Shown here piece after piece: positions 1-8,996 of a stretch of 64,000 bases of DNA; position 1 is the first letter of the stretch, and each line of letters opens with the position of its first letter. The position numbers and the translations under genes are program-made. Origin of the DNA: Streptomyces sp. NBRC 110028 (GTDB taxonomy: Bacteria > Actinomycetota > Actinomycetes > Streptomycetales > Streptomycetaceae); NCBI RefSeq assembly GCF_001417735.1, contig NZ_BBUZ01000025.1, positions 62,001 to 126,000 on the forward strand, in the 5' to 3' direction. Below the pieces are notes generated by a model. That model saw only the letters and a list, made by a program, of their open reading frames with translations. It searched no databases and was not told the DNA's origin.

Positions 1-239
1 TTGAACCGGGAGAGCAGTTCCTCGGCGGCTTCCGGCTGGTCGGTTGCAGTGGCCCAGGCGCGCAGGTCCTCGGCTGTCGCTGTCTGGCGCCCGTTCTCCA
101 GCTTGTAGATCTTGGAGTGCGGCCAGCCCAGGCGCTCGGCGAGTTGGGTACCGGTGAGCCGACCTCCAGGGCATGACGCGCGCAGCTCCCGAAGCCGCGC
201 TCCTAGGGCCACTCGTGCCTGCTGAAAGTCAGTGCTCAC
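1..239 (-). CDS. XRE-family helix-turn-helix regulator, C-terminus cut by window edge
   Basis: Reading the minus strand from a GTG at 237-239 gives an open frame to base 1. The first 80 residues carry an XRE-type HTH (TGTQLAERLGWPHSKIYKLENG), with the LGWPxSKIxKLExGRxxP-type recognition helix common in Streptomyces XRE regulators. The stop lies outside the window. The DUF6879 gene follows the same direction upstream, with 21 bases between its stop and this start, so the two are probably co-transcribed; XRE/DUF6879 pairs are common in streptomycetes. DNA binding is a family inference and its target is unknown. Confidence 0.8.
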   Translation of the reverse strand, partial: MSTDFQQARVALGARLRELRASCPGGRLTGTQLAERLGWPHSKIYKLENGRQTATAEDLRAWATATDQPEAAEELLSRF

Positions 240-260
240 CGGTCACACGGTACGTGCAAT

Positions 261-1007
261 CTACGTAGGGAGTCCCGCCGCGAAGGTGTCGTACCGGACG
301 GCGTAGTGCCATGCCGCGTCACGTACCTGGAGGTAGCGGTTGACCGCCACCGGTTCGGTGATCACTTCGACGTTGAGCAGATTGTCGTCGTCATCGAAGT
401 TGAGGAGAGCGACCAGCCGGGAGTCGAAGACCCAGAAGTCCTCGGCGGGCAGCCGCAGGCGGTCGGCGTCGGTGCGCCACAGGTTGCGGATGTCCTCTCC
501 CACGGCGCAGTTCCGCTTGGCGCTGTAGAGAAGATAGCGCTGACCGATCGTGGCCGGATCGTCCACGATGCGCACTCGCTCGACCCGCTTGCCCTGCTGC
601 GTTTGGTCACGGATCGTGGTGAAGAATGGATGGTAGAGGTCCAGCGGAGCCTCGCCCGTCTCGACGAACGCCTGGTAGCCGGGCGCCGCTTCATCACTCG
701 CGAACCGGCGTCGGGTCTCCAGACGCCAGGCGGTGTGCTCGAAGTTCTCGAAGAGCTTGCCGAATTCCTCGAGGTCGATAGTGCGCGGCGTGCGAGTGAC
801 CTCCTTGGGGCCGAAGTCGACCAGCAGTTCGCGTGGCACCACGATCGGCGTCTCGCCCTCTCCCAGGTGTTGGAGCTGGGCAACGTCCTCGGGGTCGGTA
901 AGCGGTGTTCCGTGGATGACGATCTCTCCGCTGTCCAAGTCCTCGTGCACGGCGGGGCAGCCCACAATGTCCGAACCCGTGCCGTTGAAGCGCAGTCGAC
1001 GCGCCAT
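261..1007 (-). CDS. DUF6879 family protein
   Basis: The 248-residue product has a short N-terminal segment (GSDIVGCPAVHEDLDSGEI), then a DUF6879 domain from about residue 85 with the family signatures FEHTAWRLETRRR, DIRNLWRTDADRL and FWVFDSRLVALLNFDD. The ATG at 1005-1007 is chosen because GAAGGA lies about 8 bases upstream; the frame stays open further upstream but without a good ribosome site. It is adjacent to the XRE gene, a recurring Streptomyces arrangement. DUF6879 proteins have no known biochemical role; a part in a regulator-partner signalling pair is inference only. Confidence 0.8.
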   Translation of the reverse strand: MARRLRFNGTGSDIVGCPAVHEDLDSGEIVIHGTPLTDPEDVAQLQHLGEGETPIVVPRELLVDFGPKEVTRTPRTIDLEEFGKLFENFEHTAWRLETRRRFASDEAAPGYQAFVETGEAPLDLYHPFFTTIRDQTQQGKRVERVRIVDDPATIGQRYLLYSAKRNCAVGEDIRNLWRTDADRLRLPAEDFWVFDSRLVALLNFDDDDNLLNVEVITEPVAVNRYLQVRDAAWHYAVRYDTFAAGLPT

Positions 1008-1099
1008 GATCACGTCCTTCCTTGTTGATCTGGACACTCCGAGCATGTCGCATCCGTGGGCGCACTCGGTAGTGATCCGCTGACCCTGTGTGAGATCAA

Positions 1100-1140
1100 T
1101 CGAGAACATCCCGCTCGGTGTCGAGAACATTCGAGAACAT
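1100..1140. promoter_or_regulatory. Triple 10-base direct repeat in divergent promoter region
   Basis: TCGAGAACAT occurs at 1100-1109, 1121-1130 and 1131-1140, so the copies are spaced 21 and 10 bases, about two and one helical turns. The region lies between the divergent DUF6879/XRE and 1208 genes. Phased repeats of this kind are typical binding sites for a regulator; the neighbouring XRE protein is the obvious candidate, but that is inference. Confidence 0.5.
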
Positions 1141-1207
1141 CGCCTCGCACCCCGCAGCCCCCTCTCCCTAATGTCCCGTTCACGCAGAAACGCGGGAGAG
1201 GTGACCG

Positions 1208-1513
1208 ATGAGAATCCGCGAGCAGGACATCGAGGCAGTGGGAGCCGATGACCACGCCAGGCCCAGGGCCGAAGCCCAGGCCGTGGCCGAATTGCTGCGC
1301 CAGGCACTGGCGCGGCTCGGCTTCACCCCGGACATCCCGCACGGCGTCGAGGGCGGCGAGTTGTACTGGCCGACCCTGCGGGGCGAACTCACGGTGTCCG
1401 GCTACCCGTTGGTGGCCCTCGGCCGCATCCCCCTGGACAGCGCGAACCGGCTCGCCGATGTCCTGATGCGGGCCGCGCTGGAGGAGCAGACGAAGAACGC
1501 CGCCGCGAGCTGA
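1208..1513 (+). CDS. Small hypothetical protein (101 aa)
   Basis: The ATG follows GGGAGAG at a good distance. The product is acidic and mostly helical (AEAQAVAELLRQALARLGF), with no signal peptide or membrane segment and no recognised catalytic motif. It is divergent from the DUF6879/XRE pair and sits behind the triple direct repeat, so it could be a target of that regulator. Function is unknown. Third-position GC bias matches its neighbours, which supports real coding. Confidence 0.65.
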   Translation: MRIREQDIEAVGADDHARPRAEAQAVAELLRQALARLGFTPDIPHGVEGGELYWPTLRGELTVSGYPLVALGRIPLDSANRLADVLMRAALEEQTKNAAAS

Positions 1514-1642
1514 GCGGCCTCGTAAGACCCCCGTACCGACTGGACCGGAGCCCTGGCAGGTCGAGCCCGGCCGGAACGGGTGCGCATGCGCGACGGCGCG
1601 AGGAAGGCCCCCGTGCCGACAGCACAGGACGGAATCATCCCG

Positions 1643-1774
1643 ATGCGGCTGACTGGACACAAGACCGTCTTACGGCAGGACCCGGACGACGGCGACACCA
1701 TGCCCGACACCGACGCGCCGTCGCCCCCTGCGGGCGGCGGTTGCGGTGGCGGCGACGGCTGCGGCCGTCAGTAA
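1643..1774 (+). CDS. Short Gly/Cys-tailed peptide (43 aa), tentative
   Basis: An ATG at 1643 lies about a dozen bases after AGGACGGA. A longer in-frame GTG start at 1580 also exists. The peptide has a charged N-terminal half and ends PPAGGGCGGGDGCGRQ, with two cysteines in a glycine-rich tail. The shape of a charged leader and a small Cys/Gly tail recalls ribosomally made peptide precursors, but no modification enzyme is seen beside it. It could equally be a non-coding stretch of high-GC DNA. It lies between the 1208 and 1843 genes. Confidence 0.3.
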   Translation: MRLTGHKTVLRQDPDDGDTMPDTDAPSPPAGGGCGGGDGCGRQ

Positions 1775-1842
1775 ACCCGGTAGGCAGGGGGTGGTCCCGG
1801 CCGGCGCCGGGGCCGTCCTCCGTGGTCAGCGAAGGCGGCACA

Positions 1843-2259
1843 GTGCACCACCACCACGGTTACGTGTGGCTCGGCTCGGGCCACGACCTCCTGAGGGACG
1901 GCCCCAGACGCCCCATCCACCCGGAGTTCACATCGTCCAGGGTCGTTCCCCTCGAACTCGCCCACTGGCTGCTCAAGCCGTCGGCGTTCGTCCAGGGCAC
2001 CTGGACCGACCCCAAGCAGGCCGCAGACTGGTTCGGCGACCGGGCTCGCGAACACGCCGACTCCTTCGCCTCCGGGCACGATCGCGCACCCGATAGGCTG
2101 CGGGCGAGGGCCCGGGGCGCGGGCGAGGCCGTCGCGGCGGGAGAGGACGTGGCGGGCGGGTGGTACCTCACCGGGCAGCGGTTTCTCTCCGTATGCCTGA
2201 TCGCCTGTGATCCCCACCGCTTGCGCCCGGAGATCGGCTGCCCGCAGCGAAGAAGGTGA
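1843..2259 (+). CDS. Hypothetical protein (138 aa), unrecognised
   Basis: The GTG at 1843 is preceded by GAAGGCGG at about 6 bases; another in-frame GTG lies at 1822. The product starts with a run of four histidines, is rich in Trp and His (HGYVWLGSGHDLL, LELAHWLLKPSAF), and ends CLIACDPHRLRPEIGCPQ. No known domain was recognised. It ends one base before the stop of the convergent SDR gene. It may belong with the two preceding small genes. Confidence 0.55.
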   Translation: MHHHHGYVWLGSGHDLLRDGPRRPIHPEFTSSRVVPLELAHWLLKPSAFVQGTWTDPKQAADWFGDRAREHADSFASGHDRAPDRLRARARGAGEAVAAGEDVAGGWYLTGQRFLSVCLIACDPHRLRPEIGCPQRRR

Positions 2260-2260
2260 C

Positions 2261-3193
2261 TCAGCCCCCGAGCGCGTCGTACCGCACGCCCGTGAGCCGT
2301 TCCGACGCCGCCCACAGGCCGCGTGCCGCCTTGTCGCTGAGCGTCCACCTGGCGCGGGCGGAGCGGACGGGGGAGCCGGGGCGCAGGCCCTGGAGCGGGG
2401 GGCCGAAGAAGTCGTCCTGGTGGACGTCGGGGCCGGTGGCCGCGTACAGGGTGGGCTGTGCGCCCTGCTCAGGGGTCCCTGCGAAGAAGCGGTTGCCGAT
2501 CTCCATGAACCGCTCGGTCGCCCGGCGGCCCTCCATCTTCGCGGCGGCGGTCTGGAGGTTGGTCGACGCGTAGCCGGGGTGCGCGGCGGCGGCCACCAGG
2601 TGGGCGTCCGCCGCGCGCAGGCGGTGGGCCAGCTCGTGGGTGAAGAGGAGGTTGGCGCTCTTTGAGCGGGCGTAGGCGACCCAACGCCGGTACTTGCGCT
2701 CCATGTTGAGGTCGCCCGGGTCGACCGTGCCCAGCATGTGCATGAAGCTGGACACGGTCACTACGCGTGCCCCTGGTCCGGCCTCCAGCAGCCTGGGCAG
2801 TAGCAGCCCGGTGAGCGCGAAGTGGCCGAGGTGGTTCACGCCGAACTGGGTCTCGAAGCCATCGGCGGTCCTGCGGTACGGGAGGGCCATCACGCCCGCG
2901 TTGTTGATGAGCAGATCGAGCCGGTCGCCCTCGTACCCGGCCGCGAAGTCCCGTACGGACGCCAGGTCCGCCAGGTCCAGCGGCGCGACCCGCACCGCCG
3001 CGCCGGGTGCCTGGGCCCGGATCCGCTCCTCGGCCGCCTTGCCACGCGCCGCGTCCCGGCACGCCAGCACCACGTGTGCGCCGTGCCGCGCCAGCTCGCG
3101 GGCGGTGACGTAACCGAGGCCGCTGTTGGCCCCGGTCACCACGGCCGTGCGGCCGGTCTGGTCGGGGATGTCGCTCGCGGTCCAGCCCTTCAT
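2261..3193 (-). CDS. Short-chain dehydrogenase/reductase (310 aa)
   Basis: Classical SDR fold: the nucleotide-binding TGANSGLG lies near residue 20, NNAGVM near 95, and the catalytic YxxxK appears as YARSK near 175, preceded by a Ser-containing strand (VTVSS). An Arg after the first helix (CRD) suggests NADP(H) preference, as in protochlorophyllide/retinol-type SDRs that it resembles in length and layout. The ATG at 3191-3193 was chosen for AAGGAG eight bases upstream. It is a monocistronic minus-strand gene. The substrate cannot be predicted. Confidence 0.88.
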   Translation of the reverse strand: MKGWTASDIPDQTGRTAVVTGANSGLGYVTARELARHGAHVVLACRDAARGKAAEERIRAQAPGAAVRVAPLDLADLASVRDFAAGYEGDRLDLLINNAGVMALPYRRTADGFETQFGVNHLGHFALTGLLLPRLLEAGPGARVVTVSSFMHMLGTVDPGDLNMERKYRRWVAYARSKSANLLFTHELAHRLRAADAHLVAAAAHPGYASTNLQTAAAKMEGRRATERFMEIGNRFFAGTPEQGAQPTLYAATGPDVHQDDFFGPPLQGLRPGSPVRSARARWTLSDKAARGLWAASERLTGVRYDALGG

Positions 3194-3337
3194 CACGCGC
3201 TCCTTCGCGGTCTGAGGCGGCACTGCGCTACGCACCGGTAGCCCTCGCTCGGAGCGACAGCCTAAGCGCGCGGCCGTGAAGGTGCGAGGAGGAGGGGCGC
3301 CTCCTGGACTCCCGGATCCACCGCGACCCGCTGCCGC

Positions 3338-5698
3338 CTACTTCACGCGCGCCTCGCACACCAGCCGCCGCCGGTGGTCCACCCGGCGCTCGGGCCCGGT
3401 CAGCGTCAGCGGGACGGTGTGGCGTACGTCGGCTTCGGCGCTGGAGGACGCAAACCGCAGCTCCAGCGCGCCCGGTTCCACGATCCGGGTGCCGTCCTGG
3501 TCCGCCGGGTAAGAGGCGAGGTCGGCGTGGAAGGTGAAGTGCACCTCGGCCGACTCGCCCGGGCCCAGCGGCACCCGGGTGTAGCCGATCAGCCGAACCA
3601 CCGGGCGGGCGGTGCGGGCCACCGGGTCGTGCAGATACAGCTGCACCACCTCGGTCCCGGCCCGTTCGCCGGTGTTGCGCACGGTCAGCCGTACCGTCGT
3701 CTCGCCGTCGGTCGGCACCTCGGCGGCGTCCGCCCCCGGGCGGTCCCAGGTGAACGAGGTGTAGGTCAGCCCGTGGCCGAAGGGGAACAGCGGGGTCGGG
3801 TCGACGGTGCTGGCGTCGTTGCGGTGGCCGAGCGGGGGCTGCAGATACGTCCAGGGCTGGCCGCCCGGCGCGGCCGGCACGCTCACCGGCAGCCGCCCGG
3901 ACGGGCCGACCCGCCCGCCCAGCACCCCGGCCACCGCCGGGCCGCCCTCCTCGCCGGGGAAGAACGCCTGCACGGTGGCCGCCAGCAGCCCCGACCAGCG
4001 GCCGAGGGCGTAGGGGCGGCCGGTGAGCAGCACCAGCACCACGGGCGTGCCGGTGGCCAGCAAGGTGTCGAGCAACGCGCCCTGCTCACCGGGGAGTTCG
4101 AGGTCGGCGGCGTCGCATCCTTCGCCCGAGGTGCCGCGGCCGAAGAGCCCGGAGCGGTCGCCGAGCACGGCCACGCACACCTCGGCGTCCGCCGCCGTAC
4201 GCGCCGCCTGCGCCAGCCGGCTCTCGGCGGTCAGCGCCGCCGCCCCCGCCGAACCGGACCCGGCCGGGGCGGCGGGGCCGGGCGCTGCGCACCCCTCGGC
4301 GTGGCTGATCCGGGCGTCGGGCAGCTCGGCGCGCAGCGCGGCGAGCAGCGTCGGCACCTCGACCCCCATGGGCAGCTCGGGGTGTTCGATGCCGACGTGG
4401 CGGGGGAAGGTGTAGCAGCCGAGCATGGCGGCGGGGTCGTCGGCGAGCGGTCCGACGACGGCGATGCGGGCGGCGGGCGCCAGCGGCAGCACGTCCCGGT
4501 CGTTGGCGAGCAGCACCACGGACTCCTCGGCCAGCTGCCGCGCGACGGCCCGCATCGCGGGCGGATCGAGGTCGACGGCTTGCGGGGCATCAGCGGTTTC
4601 CGGTGACCAGTCCGGGTCCAGCAGCCCCAGCTCGCACTTCTGGGTGAGCACCCGGCGCACCGCCCGGTCGACCAGCCCCTCCGGTACCTCCCCGGCCCGT
4701 ACGGCGTTCCGCAGCGGGGTGCCGTAGCAGCGCACGGCCGGAAGTTCGACGTCCACGCCCGCCGCGAGGGCCAGGGCGGCGGCGCGCCCGGGGGAGTCGG
4801 CGACGTGGTGGGCCAGCTCCAGGAAGGAGACGCCGAAGTAGTCGGCGACGACGGTGCCGGTGAAGCCCCAGCGCTCCCGCAGCAGTTCGGTCAGCAACCA
4901 GGGGTTGGCGGCGGAGGGGACGCCGTCGAGGTCGTTGTAGGAGTGCATCACCGAGCGGGCGCCGCCGTCCCGCAGCGCCATCTCGAACGGCGGAAGGATC
5001 ACCTCCGCCAGCTCGCGCGGGCCGATCGAGACCGGCGCGTGGTTACGGGCGCCCCGCGAGGCCGAGTAGCCCGCGAAGTGCTTGAGCGTGGCGACGATCC
5101 CGGCGGATTCCAGCCCCCGGACGTACGCGGTGCCGACGGTCGCGACCAGGTACGGATCCTCGCCGATCGCCTCCTCCGTACGCCCCCAGCGCGCGTCCCG
5201 CACCACGTCCAGCACGGGCGAGAGGCCCTGGTGGACGCCGACCGACCGCATCGAGCCGCCGATGAGTCCGGCGGCCCGCTCCACCAGCGCCGGGTCGAAG
5301 GACGCGCCCCAGGCGAGCGGGGTGGGGAAGACGGTGGCGTGCCAGGCGGTGAAGCCGGTCAGGCACTCCTCGTGGACGAGCGCGGGAATCCCGAAGCGGT
5401 TCGCCGCGGTGATACGGGCCTGGGTGCGGGCGAGCGCGGCGGCGCCCTCGGCGGGGTCCACGGGAGCCGTGCCGAACGGACGGGTCAGCTGGCCGAGGCC
5501 GTGCGGGAGGAGGTCGTCGAGGTCCACGTCCTCCGCCACCTCGTGCTGCAGCGGAGCGACGTCCTCGCCCTCCTGGGCTTGCGAGCCCGGCCACACGCTG
5601 TACAGCTGGGCGAGCTTCTCCTCCAGCGTCATGAGGGAGAGCAGATCGTCCGCGCGGTCCTCGGCGGGGAGGGAGGTGTCCTGCCAGGGGTGAGGCAT
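3338..5698 (-). CDS. Glycoside hydrolase family 3 beta-glycosidase (786 aa)
   Basis: Cytoplasmic GH3 enzyme without a signal peptide. The N-terminal TIM barrel holds LKHFAGY near residue 206 and the predicted nucleophile Asp286 in VVADYFG. The alpha/beta sandwich follows (about 400-600), then a C-terminal fibronectin-III-like domain (about 660-760). It probably releases glucose or xylose from oligosaccharides imported by the ABC transporter encoded immediately upstream; beta-glucosidase and beta-xylosidase cannot be told apart here. It is the last gene of the LacI-SBP-permease-permease-GH3 cluster, 37 bases after the MalG-type permease. Confidence 0.9.
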   Translation of the reverse strand: MPHPWQDTSLPAEDRADDLLSLMTLEEKLAQLYSVWPGSQAQEGEDVAPLQHEVAEDVDLDDLLPHGLGQLTRPFGTAPVDPAEGAAALARTQARITAANRFGIPALVHEECLTGFTAWHATVFPTPLAWGASFDPALVERAAGLIGGSMRSVGVHQGLSPVLDVVRDARWGRTEEAIGEDPYLVATVGTAYVRGLESAGIVATLKHFAGYSASRGARNHAPVSIGPRELAEVILPPFEMALRDGGARSVMHSYNDLDGVPSAANPWLLTELLRERWGFTGTVVADYFGVSFLELAHHVADSPGRAAALALAAGVDVELPAVRCYGTPLRNAVRAGEVPEGLVDRAVRRVLTQKCELGLLDPDWSPETADAPQAVDLDPPAMRAVARQLAEESVVLLANDRDVLPLAPAARIAVVGPLADDPAAMLGCYTFPRHVGIEHPELPMGVEVPTLLAALRAELPDARISHAEGCAAPGPAAPAGSGSAGAAALTAESRLAQAARTAADAEVCVAVLGDRSGLFGRGTSGEGCDAADLELPGEQGALLDTLLATGTPVVLVLLTGRPYALGRWSGLLAATVQAFFPGEEGGPAVAGVLGGRVGPSGRLPVSVPAAPGGQPWTYLQPPLGHRNDASTVDPTPLFPFGHGLTYTSFTWDRPGADAAEVPTDGETTVRLTVRNTGERAGTEVVQLYLHDPVARTARPVVRLIGYTRVPLGPGESAEVHFTFHADLASYPADQDGTRIVEPGALELRFASSSAEADVRHTVPLTLTGPERRVDHRRRLVCEARVK

Positions 5699-5735
5699 GA
5701 AGCTCCTTGTGGTGAGCGGCGGGTGTGCGGACGGT

Positions 5736-6644
5736 CTACTTGCCGCCCACGCCCATCAGGCCGTTGATCAGCTGGCGCCGCGCGAACAGATACACGAGGA
5801 AGATCGGGACGATGGACAGCACGACCGCGGTGAGCAGCGCCGGGGTGTCCACCCGGAACTCGCCGACGTAGTCGTACAGGCCCAGCGTCAGCAGCCGGTT
5901 GCTCTTGGACTGGGTGAGGATCAGCGGGAAGAGGAACCCGTTCCAGGCGTGCAGCGCGGACATCACCCCGACCGTGGAGATCCCGGACCGGGACAGCGGG
6001 ACGACCAGCTGCAGCAGCACCCGGATCGGGCTCGCGCCGTCCAGCGCCATCGACTCGTACATCTCCTCGTCGATGTCGCGCATCGTGCCGACCAGGATCA
6101 GCACGCTGACCGGGAGGGAGAACGCGGCCGTCGGCAGGATGACCGCCAGCAGGGTGTCGTACAGCTGCAGCTTGGTGATGACCAGATAGATCGGGATGAT
6201 CACCGCTTGGGAGGGGATCGCGAGCCCGAGCAGGAAGATCTGGAAGACGCGGCGGGAGACACGGCTGCGGGTGCGGACGATGCTGTAGCCGACGGTCACC
6301 GACAGCACGATCACGAGCGCCGCGCAGACGGCCGTGACCAGCGCGGTGTTCAGGAGGTAGTGGACGAAGCCGGAGCTGAGCACCCGCCGGTAGTTGGCGA
6401 GCGTGGGGTGGTCGGGCAGGGCCAGCGGGCCGTCGTCGATGTAGCCGTTACGGGTCTGGAAGGTGGCCGCGACCAGCACGTACAGCGGCAGTCCGACGAT
6501 GGCCAGCCAGATGAGCGCGCCGAGCCCGGCGGGGTAGTTGCGGCGGGACGGACCCCGGCGGCGCCGGCGGGGGCGTGACGCCACCGGGGTCCTTTTCGGC
6601 GTATGGACGCCGTCTGAGGGGCGGCCGTGCAGGACGTCCGTCAC
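5736..6644 (-). CDS. Carbohydrate ABC transporter permease, MalG type (302 aa)
   Basis: Inner-membrane subunit of a binding-protein-dependent sugar importer. About six hydrophobic segments follow an Arg-rich cytoplasmic N-terminus. The EAA loop that contacts the ATPase is visible as YESMALDGASPIRVLLQLVVPLSR-like residues around 195-215. The GTG start (6642-6644) overlaps the upstream permease stop in a GTGA, indicating translational coupling. No ATPase gene is present in the cluster; Streptomyces sugar importers commonly share the MsiK ATPase encoded elsewhere. Confidence 0.9.
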   Translation of the reverse strand: MTDVLHGRPSDGVHTPKRTPVASRPRRRRRGPSRRNYPAGLGALIWLAIVGLPLYVLVAATFQTRNGYIDDGPLALPDHPTLANYRRVLSSGFVHYLLNTALVTAVCAALVIVLSVTVGYSIVRTRSRVSRRVFQIFLLGLAIPSQAVIIPIYLVITKLQLYDTLLAVILPTAAFSLPVSVLILVGTMRDIDEEMYESMALDGASPIRVLLQLVVPLSRSGISTVGVMSALHAWNGFLFPLILTQSKSNRLLTLGLYDYVGEFRVDTPALLTAVVLSIVPIFLVYLFARRQLINGLMGVGGK

Positions 6645-7543
6645 ATGCCCTCCCGGGTGCTGCGCATCGCGGTGAAGCCGGTGAGCCGTACCAGCAGCAG
6701 GGAGACGGTGGTGGCGACGACGACCAGGATGGTCGCGACGGCGCTCGCGTAGCCGAGGTCGAAGGCCTGGAAGCCGTTCTTGTACATCAGATACGGCATG
6801 ATCGTGGTGTCGGAGCCGGGGCCGCCCTTGGTGAGGATCAGGACCGTGTCGAAGAAGGTCAGCGCGCCCACCACCATGATCACCGATGAGGTGACGATGG
6901 TGTTCCGCAGCTGCGGCAGGGTGACCGAGAAGAACTGCCGTACGGTGCCCGCCCCGTCGATCGCCGCCGCGTCGTAGAGCGAGCGCGGGACGGCCCGGGC
7001 GCCGCCCTGGTAGATCAGCGTGTGCAGCGGGATGAACTGCCACGCGGTGACGAAGAGGATCGCGCCGAACGCGCCCGTGGAACTGCCCAGCAGATCGCCG
7101 TCCTCGAACCCCAGGGCCGGGCCGATGTCGGCGATCAGGCCGAAGTTCGGGTCCAGCAGCGACTTCCAGACCAGCGCGAGCGCGACGGACGAGCCCAGCA
7201 GCGGCAGGAAGAAGACCGCCGACAGCACGGCCCGGTTGCGCTGCCGGCCCGCCGCCCAGACCCCGAGCAGCAGCGCCAGCGGGGTCTGGACCAGCCAGGT
7301 CAGCACGGTGAGGACGAGGCTGAGCCGGATGGCCTGATGGGTCTCGGGGTCGTCCCACAGCCGGGTCCAGTTGCTCAGGCCCGCCCACTGCGGGGTGCCG
7401 ATGCCGTCCCAGTCGGTGAAGGCCAGCGCGACGACGAGGACCATGGGGGCGACGGCGAAGAAGACGAAGAACAGGGCGCCGGGCAGGGCCCAGACGGCGC
7501 TGGGCCGCCCCACGCTCTGGTGCCGGGTGGCGGTGTCCGCCAT
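6641..7543 (-). CDS. Carbohydrate ABC transporter permease, MalF type (300 aa)
   Basis: Partner permease with about six membrane segments beginning near residue 20 (WALPGALFFVFFAVAP). The EAA-type loop (LYDAAAIDGAGTVRQFFSVTLP) lies near residues 195-220, followed by the typical LTKGGPGSDT. Its ATG at 7541-7543 shares one base with the stop of the sugar-binding protein gene, and its own stop overlaps the next permease start. The three transport genes form one tightly coupled unit under the LacI regulator gene. Confidence 0.9.
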   Translation of the reverse strand: MADTATRHQSVGRPSAVWALPGALFFVFFAVAPMVLVVALAFTDWDGIGTPQWAGLSNWTRLWDDPETHQAIRLSLVLTVLTWLVQTPLALLLGVWAAGRQRNRAVLSAVFFLPLLGSSVALALVWKSLLDPNFGLIADIGPALGFEDGDLLGSSTGAFGAILFVTAWQFIPLHTLIYQGGARAVPRSLYDAAAIDGAGTVRQFFSVTLPQLRNTIVTSSVIMVVGALTFFDTVLILTKGGPGSDTTIMPYLMYKNGFQAFDLGYASAVATILVVVATTVSLLLVRLTGFTAMRSTREGM

Positions 7544-8853
7544 CACATGCCCTTCATGGCGTCCACGAACGCCGCCGGGCTGAGCTGGCCGTTGAACAGC
7601 TTCTGGACGTTGGTGTGCAGGGGCGGGGTGTACTTGGCGGGCAGCGCCTGGTCCCAGGAGAGCGTGAAGTCCGGGGCCTTTCGCACCATGTCGTACTGGA
7701 ACTTCGCGTACGTGGGGTTCTCGTGCCCGTTCAGCAGCGACGAGGCGTCGGAGGTGGTGGGAACGTCGCCGTTGGCGATCAGCGCCTTGGCGTAGTCCTG
7801 CTTGGCCGCGAACTTCGCGAAGTCGATCGCCGCCTGCTGCTTCTTGCCCTTGAGCTTTCCGCTGATCGACCAGTAGTTGGTCGGGTTGCCGACCACGTTC
7901 TTGGGGTCGCCGGTGCCGCCGGGGAGGGCCGGGAAGGTCGTCCAGCCGAGGCCCGACTTGGCGAACGCGGGCTGGTTGGTCTTCTGGTTGGCGTACTCCC
8001 AGCTGCCCATCAGGTGCATCGCCGCCTTGCCCTTGGCGAAGTACGTGGACGCGCCGTCCGCCGTGTAGTTGACCGACTTGTAGTTCTTGCCGAACGCACC
8101 CCGGTCCACCAGGTCCTTGACGGCCTGCGCCGCCTTCAGCACCGCCGGGTCGCCCCAGGCGTCCTTGCCCTCGCTCTGGATCTTCTTGAACACCCCGGCC
8201 CCGCCGTAGCGGTCCACCAGGTACTCCACCCACATCAGCTCGGTCCACGGGTCGGTGCCCGCCACGACGAACGGGGTGACGCCCTTGCCCTTGAAGGTGC
8301 CGATGAGCCCCAGGATGTCGTTCCACGACGTGGGCGGCTCGGCGCCCGCCTTCTTGAACACGTCCTTGTTGTAGAAGAGGATCACCGGCTGCATTCCGCG
8401 CATCGGGATGCCGTAGTGCTTTCCGTCGACGGCGCCCGCGTCGAGGATCGACGGGATGAACCCCTTCCGCAGCGACGGGTCCTTCTTCATCGCGGGGTCG
8501 AGATCCAGCAGCATGTCCTTCTTGACGAACTCGCTGATGCTGCCGCCGCCCCAGTTGAAGAACACGTCGGGCGCGTTGGGCGTGCCCATGGAGGTGCGCA
8601 GCTTGTCCGAATACCCGTCGCCGGGCACCTGGGTGAGCTTGACCTTGATCTTCGAGGTCTTGTTGAACCGCTCGGCGACCTGGCGCTGCACCTTGGTCGA
8701 GGGGTCCTGGTAGACCCAGACGCTGATCTCCCCACTGCCCGACCCTCCGGGCCCACTGCTTCCGCAGCCGCTGAGCGTTCCCCCCAACACGAGTGCGGCT
8801 GCCGCCGCGAGGCCCGTCGCACGGAGAGATGACCTTGACCGAGGTATGCGCAT
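7543..8853 (-). CDS. Extracellular sugar-binding lipoprotein of ABC importer (436 aa)
   Basis: The N-terminus is a lipoprotein signal: Arg-rich start, hydrophobic LAAAAALVL, then lipobox LSGC with the lipidated Cys near residue 29. The mature part is a family-1 solute-binding protein (ISVWVYQDPST, PDVFFNWGGG, GIPMRGMQPVILFYNKD). It would capture an oligosaccharide outside the membrane and pass it to the two permeases. The ATG at 8851-8853 is used; its Shine-Dalgarno GGAAGG overlaps the palindrome CTTCCGGAAG. With a GH3 enzyme and a broken xylanase nearby, xylo- or cello-oligosaccharides are plausible ligands. Confidence 0.9.
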   Translation of the reverse strand: MRIPRSRSSLRATGLAAAAALVLGGTLSGCGSSGPGGSGSGEISVWVYQDPSTKVQRQVAERFNKTSKIKVKLTQVPGDGYSDKLRTSMGTPNAPDVFFNWGGGSISEFVKKDMLLDLDPAMKKDPSLRKGFIPSILDAGAVDGKHYGIPMRGMQPVILFYNKDVFKKAGAEPPTSWNDILGLIGTFKGKGVTPFVVAGTDPWTELMWVEYLVDRYGGAGVFKKIQSEGKDAWGDPAVLKAAQAVKDLVDRGAFGKNYKSVNYTADGASTYFAKGKAAMHLMGSWEYANQKTNQPAFAKSGLGWTTFPALPGGTGDPKNVVGNPTNYWSISGKLKGKKQQAAIDFAKFAAKQDYAKALIANGDVPTTSDASSLLNGHENPTYAKFQYDMVRKAPDFTLSWDQALPAKYTPPLHTNVQKLFNGQLSPAAFVDAMKGM

Positions 8854-8860
8854 CACGTGC

Positions 8861-8870
8861 CTTCCGGAAG
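8861..8870. promoter_or_regulatory. Perfect palindrome CTTCCGGAAG, candidate LacI operator or translation-blocking hairpin
   Basis: The 10-base palindrome lies 8 bases before the start of the sugar-binding protein gene and contributes part of its ribosome site. The same core CTTCCGGAA recurs at 10115-10123 between the lacI-type gene and the xylanase remnant. Sharing by the two promoter regions suggests one regulator, most likely the local LacI-family protein. Confidence 0.45.
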
Positions 8871-8996
8871 CAGACCGATAATTCTCGGAAGCGGTTGCGT
8901 GGACGGTATGGGGGGCCTGACGCGGTGTCAATACCTCCGGCAACGACCCGGGCCCGGGGCTCCGGCCCCGGGTTCGGGAAGGGGCGGGGCGGGGGA

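Noticed and set aside
1643..2259. Full lanthipeptide or other RiPP cluster
   Set aside because: Only a possible precursor shape was seen; no dehydratase, cyclase, YcaO, radical SAM or methyltransferase gene is adjacent.
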